From: Comamonadaceae bacterium | GTDB lineage: Bacteria; Pseudomonadota; Gammaproteobacteria; Burkholderiales; Burkholderiaceae_C | Direction: 5' to 3' | Assembly (NCBI GenBank): GCA_013298415.1 | Contig: JAAFHN010000162.1 | Coordinates: forward strand, 1 to 6,308 | DNA length: 6,308 nt | In this document: piece by piece, positions 1 to 5,589 of the stretch | How the letters are laid out: each line of letters starts with the position of its first letter | Position numbering within the stretch: the first letter of the stretch is position 1 | Notes under the pieces: generated by a model | Databases searched by the model: none | Told to the model about the DNA's origin: nothing | Seen by the model: only the letters and a program-made list of their open reading frames with translations | Made by a program: the position numbers and the translations under genes

Positions 1-513
1 AAGGTTTCGAAAGAGGGCTCCGCCGTGCACAAAGCCTTCCACGCGGTACTTGAGCAGGTTGGCCCCGGCGCTTTCCACGAGATGCACGAAGGGCAGCTTT
101 TGCTTCAACGCAATGGCCTGCACCCGTAAGATTTTTTCCAATCCGCCAGGCTGGATCGCGCCAGCGTCGATGCCCGAATCGCTGGCCACGATCATGCAGC
201 GCACGCCGCTCACGCAGCCGATGCCTGCGATCATGCCGCCGCCAGGAATGCTTTTTTCAAGCGCTTTGGCTCGGGCCGCGGGCTCAGCTTCAAGCGGCAC
301 GCCGTGGCCGTAACCTGCCAGGCTCATGAGCGGCAGCCAGGGCGAGCCTGGGTCGATGAGCAGTGCCACACGCTCGCGGGGTAACAACTGGCCGCGCTTG
401 TCAAAGGTGCTTTTGGCTTTGGCGGATTCGTAGTCGGCGCGGGCTTCTAAGGCGCGGAGCGTGTCGATTGCCATTTGCATCGCGGCCGCGCGGGCTGTGG
501 TGCTGGTGTTCAT
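1..513 (-). CDS. Acyl-CoA carboxylase carboxyltransferase (beta) subunit, N-terminal part, cut by the left window edge
   Basis: Translating the minus strand from the ATG at 513 gives 171 residues with no stop before the edge. The protein matches the N-terminal crotonase-fold domain of biotin-dependent acyl-CoA carboxylase beta subunits (propionyl-, methylcrotonyl- and geranyl-CoA type), which transfer carboxyl from biotin to an acyl-CoA in the cytoplasm. Visible landmarks are RGQLLPRERVALLIDPGSPW (40-59), a glycine-rich SIPGGGMIAGIG (88-99), GIDAGAIQPGGLEKILR (114-130) and VESAGANLLKYRVEGF (146-161). Family members are usually a little over 500 residues, so about two thirds is missing. The start overlaps the TetR gene stop by ATGA, which implies translational coupling and fixes the start. 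The acyl-CoA substrate cannot be decided from this part. The QPGGLEKILR and ANLLKYRVEGF forms recall the geranyl-CoA carboxylase (AtuC-like) branch more than classical MccB, but that is from memory. Family call is firm, substrate open. Confidence 0.9.
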   Translation of the reverse strand, partial: MNTSTTARAAAMQMAIDTLRALEARADYESAKAKSTFDKRGQLLPRERVALLIDPGSPWLPLMSLAGYGHGVPLEAEPAARAKALEKSIPGGGMIAGIGCVSGVRCMIVASDSGIDAGAIQPGGLEKILRVQAIALKQKLPFVHLVESAGANLLKYRVEGFVHGGALFRNL

Positions 514-1235
514 GGTTTGGCCTCATGGATCAGCATGGCCATGGCGCTTGCCGTCAATTCATCCAGCGAGGCATCGCCTTCGCGCCGATACCACTGTGCG
601 CACCAATTCAGTGCGCCAAACATCAAAAGCCGAGCGAGCTTCAAGTCTCCCCGCAAGCGGCCTTGCTGGTGCAGGGTTTGCAGCAGCGGAAGCCACGCGG
701 CTTCGTACTGCGTTTGCAGCCCGGCGATGCGAAGCTGGGCAGCCGCAGTCAGCGAGCGCCATTCGTAGAGCATGACCGGGATGAAATCGCTCTCAGGGCC
801 GAGCAACACCTCGAAGTGGTGCCGTACGAGGGCTTGCAGGGTACCGAAAGGCTCTTTTGAAGCATTTTTTAAGCTCTGTCCTGGTATTTGTTCACTTTGT
901 TGCTCTGAAAGTGATAGCGACTGCAACACCGCAGTTTGCGACGAGATTGCGCGCTCCATGCCTTGCTGCATCACGGCTTCCAAGAGCGCTTCTTTGTGCT
1001 CGAAGTGATAGAAGGGCGAGCCGCTGTGCATCCCTACGGCTTTGGCGATGTCGCGCGTGGTGGTGGCCGCAAAGCCTTGGGCGCGAAAGAGCTTGGCCGC
1101 AGCGTTCAGCAGCGCGGCTCTTCGGTTGCCATCGTCGCGCTCAGATTCGGTTTTGCGCGGGCGCCCGCGCCTGCGAGCCGCAGTGAGGCTGTGCGGGGCA
1201 ACCCTGTCTGCGGCGGCGCTCGTTGCTGCGTTCAT
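510..1235 (-). CDS. TetR-family transcriptional regulator, probable acyl-CoA-responsive repressor
   Basis: A 241-residue cytoplasmic DNA-binding protein. The N-terminal helix-turn-helix is plain: LLNAAAKLFRAQGF (42-55), then TTRDIAKAVGMHSGSPFYHF (59-78). A basic stretch RRRGRPRK (21-28) before it contains an AT-hook-like GRP core. The C-terminal half should bind ligand and dimerise. Its ending, FGALNWCAQWYRREG (206-220) followed by SLDEL, resembles regulators of the KstR2 type, which sense CoA thioesters. Immediately downstream, with ATGA overlap, is an acyl-CoA carboxylase subunit, so the natural inference is a repressor of that operon and of itself. A stop codon lies two codons upstream of the ATG, limiting the start to about here. 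No good ribosome binding site is visible: the only GGAGGG is 17 nt upstream. Family is certain; effector and targets are inferred. Confidence 0.93.
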   Translation of the reverse strand: MNAATSAAADRVAPHSLTAARRRGRPRKTESERDDGNRRAALLNAAAKLFRAQGFAATTTRDIAKAVGMHSGSPFYHFEHKEALLEAVMQQGMERAISSQTAVLQSLSLSEQQSEQIPGQSLKNASKEPFGTLQALVRHHFEVLLGPESDFIPVMLYEWRSLTAAAQLRIAGLQTQYEAAWLPLLQTLHQQGRLRGDLKLARLLMFGALNWCAQWYRREGDASLDELTASAMAMLIHEAKP

Positions 1236-1241
1236 CAGTCA

Positions 1242-1270
1242 AGAATACCAAGCCCTCCGATTTTTAGCAA
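1242..1270 (-). promoter_or_regulatory. Possible promoter of the TetR gene, perhaps giving a leaderless transcript
   Basis: Read on the minus strand, TTGCTA (1270-1265) and TATTCT (1247-1242) are 17 bp apart, each matching 4 of 6 sigma-70 consensus bases. Transcription would then begin near 1235, at the A of the start codon, which fits the lack of a correctly spaced Shine-Dalgarno. The -35 box overlaps the palindrome at 1266-1279, as expected for autorepression. The boxes are weak, so this is tentative. Confidence 0.35.
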
Positions 1271-1279
1271 GCGCTTGCT
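1266..1279. promoter_or_regulatory. 14-bp palindrome, probable operator of the adjacent TetR regulator
   Basis: AGCAAGCGCTTGCT is a perfect palindrome 30 bp upstream of the TetR start codon. It fits the pattern AnCAAGnnCTTGnT that I recall as the KstR2 operator. Two partly overlapping dyads surround it: TACCAAGC (1246-1253) with GCTTGGTA (1277-1284), and ATTTTTA (1260-1266) with TAAAAAT (1283-1289). A TetR dimer bound here would cover the proposed -35 box of the TetR/carboxylase operon and could also affect the divergent lipoprotein gene. The palindrome is directly seen; its role is inferred from position. Confidence 0.65.
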
Positions 1280-1316
1280 TGGTAAAAATGAGTTCCGTTC
1301 GCCCATGAGCGTTTCT

Positions 1317-1326
1317 GAAGCGCTTC
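1317..1326. repeat. 10-bp palindrome sharing the AAGCGCTT core of the TetR operator
   Basis: GAAGCGCTTC is a perfect palindrome whose AAGCGCTT centre (1318-1325) is identical to the centre of the larger palindrome at 1266-1279. The two centres are 49 bp apart, between the divergent TetR and lipoprotein genes. It could be a weaker second operator, but a palindrome of this size can arise by chance. Confidence 0.25.
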
Positions 1327-1360
1327 TAGAGCACTTCTCCGCCGTTTTTCCTTCGCCGCC

Positions 1361-1978
1361 ATGCGTGAAAATCAAGCGATGCAATCAGCCTCATCCCCAA
1401 GCATCCGTCTCCTGCTGACGGCCGTGTTTCTGCTCTTCATCCTGGGCCTTTCGGGCTGCGAAACCGCGAGCAAACCTGAGACTGCCGCAGACTGCGCCAA
1501 AACCGATTGGGCGCGCGAGGGTGCGCGCCGCGTGGCAGCTGGCACGCCCATGCAAAGAGGGTGGGAGCAAACCCGCGGGCCGGAGTGCGCGGCGCGCGGC
1601 TGGCCCGCAGATCGGGCTGCGTTTGAGCAGGCTTGGGCGAACGGCCTGGGTGCGTATTGTCAGCCGCGAAATGGTTTCGCCCTTGGGCGGGGAGATCGGC
1701 GCTACCAAGGCATCTGCCCCGCAGGCTGGGCCGAAGAGTTCCAGCGCGCTTACGACATGGGCCGGGTGCTGCACCAGGCAGACGAAGACCGACAAAGCGC
1801 GGCCTCAAAGCTCGCCCAAGCCCGCGCTGCCGCCGACGACACCAAAAAGACCGACAAAGAGCGCGAGGCCGCGCGGCGCGACATCGCCACCCACCAAACT
1901 TCGCGCGACAACGCCGCAGCCCGCATCACCAGCCTGGAAGCCACCGCCGCCCAACTCGGCTGGGGCATTGGGCGCTGA
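1361..1978 (+). CDS. DUF2799-type outer-envelope lipoprotein with C-terminal coiled coil
   Basis: Up to 205 residues. The N-terminus is a lipoprotein signal: a hydrophobic core LLLTAVFLLFILGL (17-30) then lipobox LSGC with the acylated cysteine at 33. The second residue after Cys is Thr, not Asp, so transport to the outer membrane is likely. The mature part has the conserved DUF2799 pattern: DW (49-50), a cysteine at 76, YCQPRNGFALGR (99-110) and YQGICP (115-120). Residues about 138-197 are rich in Ala, Lys, Arg, Asp and Glu and look like a long coiled coil. No function is established for the family; a structural or periplasmic scaffold role is a guess. The ATG at 1379 (residue 7) gives a more typical short signal peptide and may be the true start; neither start has a strong ribosome binding site. 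It is divergent from the TetR gene across 125 bp and is followed 53 bp later by another exported protein. Confidence 0.85.
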   Translation: MRENQAMQSASSPSIRLLLTAVFLLFILGLSGCETASKPETAADCAKTDWAREGARRVAAGTPMQRGWEQTRGPECAARGWPADRAAFEQAWANGLGAYCQPRNGFALGRGDRRYQGICPAGWAEEFQRAYDMGRVLHQADEDRQSAASKLAQARAAADDTKKTDKEREAARRDIATHQTSRDNAAARITSLEATAAQLGWGIGR

Positions 1979-2031
1979 TCCCCTCACCCCGGCACACCGC
2001 CACAACCCTTCCTCCACCGAGACCCAAACCC

Positions 2032-2271
2032 ATGAAAACCTCCACCCTGATTGGCACCACCGCTTTGTTGCTCAGCTTGGGAGCTGTCGCCCACACGCCC
2101 GCTGAAATCAAGGCCGATATTCAAAAGCACCGCGCCATGGCAGCCGCCCACGAAGGTGCGGCCAAGTGCTTGGAGAGCGGCAAAAAGCCCGATGTGTGCC
2201 AAGCCGAACTGCAAACCGCCTGCAAGGGCCTGGCGCTGGGCAAGTATTGCGGGATGCGGCACGAGCATTGA
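2032..2271 (+). CDS. Small exported four-cysteine protein of unknown function
   Basis: A 79-residue protein. Residues 1-20 form a clear Sec signal peptide (MKTSTLIGTTALLLSLGAVA), with cleavage expected after AVA, leaving about 59 residues in the periplasm. The mature part is a probably helical, charged segment with four cysteines at 47, 56, 64 and 73, spaced CX8CX7CX8C, and it ends CGMRHEH. The regular spacing suggests two disulfides holding a helical hairpin. There is no CXXCH haem motif. I do not recognise a named family; similar short exported proteins probably occur in related bacteria. The reading frame is open far upstream, but only the ATG at 2032 puts the signal peptide at the N-terminus. 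The ribosome binding site is weak. It lies 53 bp after the lipoprotein gene on the same strand, so the two may share a transcript. Real gene: likely. Function: unknown. Confidence 0.7.
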   Translation: MKTSTLIGTTALLLSLGAVAHTPAEIKADIQKHRAMAAAHEGAAKCLESGKKPDVCQAELQTACKGLALGKYCGMRHEH

Positions 2272-2306
2272 GCCCAGTGCCATGCGTTGCGTTGGCGGAA
2301 CCTGAG

Positions 2307-2337
2307 CGTTGACCGCGCGCCGTTCAATCCGTCAACG
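2307..2337. repeat. Inverted repeat at the convergent gene ends
   Basis: CGTTGAC (2307-2313) and GTCAACG (2331-2337) form a perfect 7-bp stem with a 17-base GC-rich loop, in the short gap between the plus-strand four-cysteine gene and the end of the minus-strand ATPase gene. It overlaps the last codons of the ATPase gene. No T-tract follows on either strand, so it is not a standard intrinsic terminator. It may be a weak transcript-end structure or chance. Confidence 0.3.
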
Positions 2338-3082
2338 ACGACAAAAACTGCTTCAGCTCTGGGGTTTGCGGATTGGCGAACAGTTCGGCGGGTGGGCCTT
2401 GTTCGTGGACTTGGCCTTGGTGCATGAAGATGACTCGGTTGCTGACCCGCTTGGCGAACGCCATTTCGTGGGTGACCATGAGGAGGGTCATGCCTTCTTG
2501 TGCAAGCGACTCGACGGTTTTCAACACTTCGCCCACGAGTTCTGGGTCAAGTGCTGAGGTGATTTCGTCGCACAGCAGCACGGCCGGCTCCATCGCCAAT
2601 GCCCGGGCAATGGCCACGCGCTGCTGCTGGCCGCCTGAGAGCTGATCGGGCATGGCATCGAACTTTTCGGCCAGGCCCACGCGATCGAGCAGCTTGCGCG
2701 CTTGAGCCTCCGCTTGGCCTGCGCTGGCTTTTTTCACCAAAGTCGGCGCAAGCATCACGTTTTTACCGACCGAGAGGTGCGGAAACAAGTTGAAGCTCTG
2801 AAAAATCATGCCCACGCGCTGGCGCAGTTCGCGCAGCGAAGCTGCTTTGTTGGCATCCACAGCCTGACCTTGCACAAGGATGCTGCCGCTGCCAAAGCTT
2901 TCCAGCGCGTTGATGCAGCGCAAGAGTGTGCTTTTGCCCGAGCCGCTTTTGCCAATGATCGCGATCACTTCGCCTGGGGCCACGCTCAAATCGATGCCCT
3001 TGAGCACCTCGTTCGTACCGAAGGATTTGCGCAGGCCAGCGATTTGGATGATGGGCGCAAGAGTTGTGGGCGTTTCAGGCAT
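2324..3082 (-). CDS. Polar amino-acid-type ABC transporter ATP-binding protein
   Basis: A 252-residue cytoplasmic ATPase that powers the importer encoded upstream. All nucleotide-binding motifs are present: Walker A GKSGSGKST (44-52), Q-loop with FQSFNLFPH (94-102), signature LSGGQQQR (148-155), Walker B VLLCDEIT (168-175), the SALDPELV D-loop region and the H-loop histidine in THE (205). Walker B reads CDEIT where FDEPT is commoner; the catalytic Asp and Glu are intact, so activity is expected. Length is usual for GlnQ/HisP-like proteins. I chose the ATG at 3082: it has a GGAGGG 11 nt upstream, overlaps the preceding permease stop by 8 bp (coupled translation) and leaves the normal short N-terminus. 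An ATG at 3112 would add ten residues with no ribosome binding site. It is the last gene of the four-gene transporter group. Confidence 0.96.
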   Translation of the reverse strand: MPETPTTLAPIIQIAGLRKSFGTNEVLKGIDLSVAPGEVIAIIGKSGSGKSTLLRCINALESFGSGSILVQGQAVDANKAASLRELRQRVGMIFQSFNLFPHLSVGKNVMLAPTLVKKASAGQAEAQARKLLDRVGLAEKFDAMPDQLSGGQQQRVAIARALAMEPAVLLCDEITSALDPELVGEVLKTVESLAQEGMTLLMVTHEMAFAKRVSNRVIFMHQGQVHEQGPPAELFANPQTPELKQFLSSLTD

Positions 3083-3722
3083 GGCGCAAACGGCCCTCCA
3101 AATGGCGCGCATACAGGCTCACAGGAAAGCACAGCGCAAAGTAACAAACGGCCACACAGCTGTAGACCAAAAAGGGCTGGAAGGTGGCATTGGCGATCAT
3201 GGTGCCCGCCTTGGTGATTTCGATGAAGCCGATCACGGAGGCCAAAGCCGTGCCCTTGATGACCTGCACCAAAAAGCCCACGGTGGGCGGCACTGCGATG
3301 CGCAGGGCTTGCGGAAACACCACGTGACGGAGCTTTTGCATGCTGCTGAGCGCCAAGCTGTCTGCGGCCTCCCACTGGCCGCGCGGAATCGCTTCCACGC
3401 AGCCGCGCCAAATGTCGAGCAAAAAGGCGCTGGTGTAGAAGGTCAGCGCGAGCGCCGCCGCAGTCCACGCCGAGGTTTTGATGCCCAGCAGGGCCAAGCC
3501 AAAGTAGGCCAAAAAAAGCTGGATCAGCAAGGGCGTGCCTTGAAAAAGCGCCACGTAGGCGATCACGGCGCGCTGCGCAAGCTTGCTTTTGGAAATGCGG
3601 GCAATCAGCAAACCTAAACCTACCACGCCGCCGCCCACGAACGCGATCAGCGAGAGTGCCACCGTCCAACGCGCTGCAAGCCCTAAGTTGCGCACGATGT
3701 CCCAAAGGCTGAATTCGATCAT
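3075..3722 (-). CDS. Polar amino-acid-type ABC transporter permease (second permease gene)
   Basis: A 215-residue inner-membrane protein of the HisMQ/GlnP type, with about five hydrophobic segments. The conserved FQGTPLLIQLF (60-70) is present, and so is the cytoplasmic EAA loop that docks on the ATPase: EAADSLALSS (118-127) followed by VVFPQALR. KGTALASVIG (156-165) is also typical. In the EAA loop the usually conserved Gly is Ala, as in the partner permease. I chose the ATG at 3722 because it gives MIEF, the same N-terminus as the other permease; the longer reading starts at a GTG at 3746. No strong ribosome binding site is seen at either. It pairs with the other permease to form the channel. 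Its 3' end overlaps the ATPase gene by 8 bp. A 175-bp gap with a palindromic repeat separates it from the upstream permease gene. Confidence 0.93.
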   Translation of the reverse strand: MIEFSLWDIVRNLGLAARWTVALSLIAFVGGGVVGLGLLIARISKSKLAQRAVIAYVALFQGTPLLIQLFLAYFGLALLGIKTSAWTAAALALTFYTSAFLLDIWRGCVEAIPRGQWEAADSLALSSMQKLRHVVFPQALRIAVPPTVGFLVQVIKGTALASVIGFIEITKAGTMIANATFQPFLVYSCVAVCYFALCFPVSLYARHLEGRLRHA

Positions 3723-3781
3723 GGCAGCGAACGCGGGGAAATGCACCTCAGAGGTACTCGGCGCATGGCATGCCCCGGAGA

Positions 3782-3843
3782 CCGTTCGGGCTGAGCTTGT
3801 CGAAGCCCTGCGCGATGCCCTTCGACAGGCTCAGAGCGAACGG
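3782..3843. repeat. REP-like palindromic element between the two permease genes
   Basis: Two 24-nt arms, 3782-3805 and 3820-3843, are inverted copies matching at 21 of 24 positions, with a 14-nt loop. The arms have the order CCGTTCG, CTGAGC, TGTCGAAG. Elements of this form are, from general knowledge, dispersed in many beta- and some gammaproteobacterial genomes, often in intergenic gaps. RNA from it would fold into a strong hairpin on either strand, and inside the transporter transcript it could protect the 3' end of the upstream permease message or reduce downstream expression. Short reading frames across it encode peptides such as FGLSLSKP and FDRLRANG, which are translations of the repeat, not genes. 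Confidence 0.75.
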
Positions 3844-3897
3844 AGTTTTGTGTCATGGCAAGACTGGGGTGTGTGTAGCGGCGGCGCACAGAACCGA

Positions 3898-4551
3898 TCA
3901 AAACAAGAAACGCCGGCCAAACCATGCGAGCGCTCGGCGCAGCAGCATGGAAAGCAGCAAGTAAGCCGCTGCCGCGATCAAAAACGCCTCAAACGCTCTG
4001 AAATTGCGGCTCTGGATCAAATTGGCGGCGTAGCTCAGCTCGGGCGTAGAAATTTGGCCGCACACGGCAGAGCCGAGCATCACGATGATGATCTGCCCCG
4101 TCATCGCAGGCCACACCTTGCGCAGCGCGGGCGGCAGCACCACGCGCAGGAAGGTTTGCCTGCCAGTCAGCGCCAGGCTTTGCGCGGCTTCAATTTGCCC
4201 TCTTGGCGTGGCTTCAACACCGGCGCGCACGATCTCGGCCGCGTAAGCGCCCAAATTCACGATCATCGCCAAAAGCGATGCCGCCTCTGGGCTCAGCTTC
4301 ACGCCCATGGCGGGCAAACCAAAAAAGATGAAGAAAAGCTGCACGATGAAGGGCGTGTTGCGAATCAGCTCCACGTAGGCTGCCACCGCCCATCGCACGC
4401 CCGCACCGCCATACACCCGCCCAGCAGCACAGGCAACGCCGATGGCCACGCCAGCCACAGCCGAGAAAGCCGTCAACGCCACAGTCCAAACCACGCCCCT
4501 GGCCAACAAAGGCCACTGCGACAGAACAGCGAAAAAATCAAACTCAATCAC
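3898..4551 (-). CDS. Polar amino-acid-type ABC transporter permease (first permease gene)
   Basis: A 217-residue inner-membrane protein with about five membrane segments, of the HisMQ/GlnP type. Landmarks are RNTPFIVQLFFIFFG (64-78), the EAA loop EAAQSLALTG (121-130) followed by VVLPPALRKVWP, and a final hydrophobic helix before a basic end (ALAWFGRRFLF). The usual EAA-loop Gly is Ala here too. The start codon is GTG at 4551 with only poor Shine-Dalgarno potential; no ATG lies upstream in frame near it, and MIEF matches the partner permease. The weak start and the hairpins upstream suggest it is made at lower level than the binding protein. It forms the membrane channel with the permease encoded next. 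Confidence 0.93.
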   Translation of the reverse strand: MIEFDFFAVLSQWPLLARGVVWTVALTAFSAVAGVAIGVACAAGRVYGGAGVRWAVAAYVELIRNTPFIVQLFFIFFGLPAMGVKLSPEAASLLAMIVNLGAYAAEIVRAGVEATPRGQIEAAQSLALTGRQTFLRVVLPPALRKVWPAMTGQIIIVMLGSAVCGQISTPELSYAANLIQSRNFRAFEAFLIAAAAYLLLSMLLRRALAWFGRRFLF

Positions 4552-4578
4552 GTGCTGCGGGCGTAGGGGGCATTGAAG

Positions 4579-4662
4579 AGGAGATCAGGAGAAAAGGAGA
4601 GGACGCCAGAAAGGAAAAGCAAAAGCCAGTTTTTGGCTGTTTTCCTTACCTCCTGATCTCCT
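4579..4662. repeat. Large nested hairpin in the gap between binding-protein and permease genes
   Basis: Three nested stems are visible. The outer is a perfect 13-bp repeat: AGGAGATCAGGAG (4579-4591) with CTCCTGATCTCCT (4650-4662). The middle is AAGGAAAA (4611-4618) with TTTTCCTT (4640-4647). The inner is AGCCA (4624-4628) with TGGCT (4634-4638) and a 5-base loop. On the minus strand the inner stem is followed by a T-rich run, so it may also act as a weak terminator. The structure lies 3' of the binding-protein gene, where an RNA-stabilising hairpin would raise binding-protein yield relative to the permeases. Confidence 0.65.
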
Positions 4663-4664
4663 GT

Positions 4665-4689
4665 AAAAAAAAGCGGCTGTTCAACAACC
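4665..4689 (-). terminator. Probable partial rho-independent terminator after the binding-protein gene
   Basis: Just after the TAA stop, the minus strand reads GGTTGT (4689-4684), TGA loop, ACAGCC (4680-4675), GC, then eight T (4672-4665). This is a 6-bp stem with one G-U pair, a 3-base loop and a T-tract, a plausible intrinsic terminator. The stem is short, so some readthrough into the permease genes is expected, which is a common way to make the binding protein in excess. Confidence 0.6.
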
Positions 4690-4690
4690 C

Positions 4691-5494
4691 TTAATTCGGC
4701 AGATCGCCTGCAGGGCGGCCGAGCCATTTCATGGCCATTTTGTCGAGGTCGCCGCTCTTTTTGGCTTCGGCAATGATGTCGTTCACGCGGGCGCGGAGCT
4801 TGTCTTCGCCTTTGGCGACGCCGATGAAGTTGGGGCTGTCCTTGAGCAGCAGCTTGTATTCGGCGCTCAAGTTGGGGTTGCGGGCCATCATGTTGCCTGC
4901 CACCGATGCGCCAGTGGCCACAGCCTGCACTTGGCCCGACACGAAGGCGGCCACCGTGGCGTTGTTGTCTTCAAATCGCTTGATGTCGGCGCTGGCGGGG
5001 GCCACTTTGGTGAGCTCTTGGTCTTCGATCGCGCCGCGTGTCACAGCCACGGTTTTACCGGCCAAATCGGCAAACGACTTGAGGTTCATGGTTTTTGCAG
5101 AAAATACGGCCTGGAAAAAGGGCGAGTAGGCGGCAGTGAAATCGATCACTTTTTCGCGATCTGGGTTTTTGCCGAGCGTGGAGATCACGAGTGCGGCTTT
5201 TTTGGTTTGCAGGAACGGGATGCGATTGGCACTCGTCACCGGCACCAATTCCACCGCCACGCCGAGCTTTTGGCCGATGTAGTTGGCCATGTCGATGTCC
5301 AGACCCTGGGGCTTGAGATCGGTGCCCACCATGCCGTAGGGCGGGAAATCGGTAGGGATGGCAATGGCGATCTTCTTGTCTTTCAGCGCGTCATCCAGCG
5401 CGGTCTGCGCCGAGGCGGGGCTGAGCAAGGCTGTTGCAGCGATGGCTGCGCTGGCGGCAAGCAGGTTTCGAACAGCAAAACGGCGAAGCAACAT
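4691..5494 (-). CDS. Periplasmic solute-binding protein of the polar amino-acid ABC transporter family
   Basis: A 267-residue exported protein that should deliver ligand to the importer encoded downstream. Residues 1-29 are a Sec signal (MLLRRF..., hydrophobic core, ending SPASA), with cleavage near ASA-Q. The mature part follows the family: PTDFPPYG (47-54), GLDIDMANYI (64-73), ISTLGKNPDREKVIDF (104-119) with Arg113 at the place that binds the ligand carboxylate, and TRGAIED (152-158). In the second lobe the segment SGQVQAVATGASVAG (186-200) has Gly195 where LAO/HisJ-type proteins have the Asp that contacts the ligand alpha-amino group, so the ligand may not be a plain free amino acid. The ATG at 5494 has a good GGAG 5 nt upstream; a start at 5551 would add 19 residues, lies upstream of the inferred sigma-54 transcription start and spoils the signal peptide. 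Ligand unknown. Confidence 0.93.
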   Translation of the reverse strand: MLLRRFAVRNLLAASAAIAATALLSPASAQTALDDALKDKKIAIAIPTDFPPYGMVGTDLKPQGLDIDMANYIGQKLGVAVELVPVTSANRIPFLQTKKAALVISTLGKNPDREKVIDFTAAYSPFFQAVFSAKTMNLKSFADLAGKTVAVTRGAIEDQELTKVAPASADIKRFEDNNATVAAFVSGQVQAVATGASVAGNMMARNPNLSAEYKLLLKDSPNFIGVAKGEDKLRARVNDIIAEAKKSGDLDKMAMKWLGRPAGDLPN

Positions 5495-5534
5495 GGGGTC
5501 TCCAGATGGGTTTGAAAAATAGCGAAAAGTTGTA

Positions 5535-5551
5535 TGCAATTTCAGTGCCAA
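5535..5551 (-). promoter_or_regulatory. Sigma-54 (RpoN) promoter of the ABC transporter binding-protein gene
   Basis: On the minus strand TTGGCAC (5551-5545), five bases, then TTGCA (5539-5535) match the -24/-12 consensus YTGGCAC-N5-TTGCW, with exactly ten bases between the invariant GG and GC. Transcription would start near 5524, giving a leader of about 30 nt before the ATG at 5494, with its GGAG correctly placed. This implies control by an activator such as NtrC, so induction by nitrogen limitation or a specific ligand is likely. The match is strong but chance remains possible. Confidence 0.75.
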
Positions 5552-5589
5552 AGTGTTGCCGAACGCCCTTTCGTCGCGGTGTCAGGCTC

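Noticed and set aside
363..860. 165-codon plus-strand reading frame and its overlapping companions
   Set aside because: It lies opposite the well-supported TetR gene, has no family-like content and arises from GC-rich codon bias on the other strand.
936..1418. 160-codon plus-strand reading frame
   Set aside because: Antisense to the TetR gene and running into the lipoprotein gene in another frame; low-complexity translation.
1633..2031. Upstream extension of the four-cysteine protein frame
   Set aside because: The extension overlaps the lipoprotein gene out of frame and would bury the clear signal peptide that begins at 2032.
2173..2268. Possible small cytochrome because of cysteines and histidines
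   Set aside because: There is no CXXCH haem-binding motif.
2702..3617. Long plus-strand frames opposite the ATPase and second permease genes
   Set aside because: Antisense shadows; the minus strand carries complete conserved motifs.
3745..3755. ACCTCAGAGGT, a small palindrome near the second permease start
   Set aside because: Only 5-bp arms; easily due to chance and with no supporting signal.
3719..3964. Two small frames over the palindromic repeat, one on each strand
   Set aside because: Their FGLSLSKP/FDRLRANG peptides are direct translations of the repeat, a common annotation artefact.
3583..4566. 327-codon plus-strand frame
   Set aside because: Antisense to both permease genes and crosses the palindromic repeat; composition (rich in His, Gln, Arg) is typical of a shadow frame.
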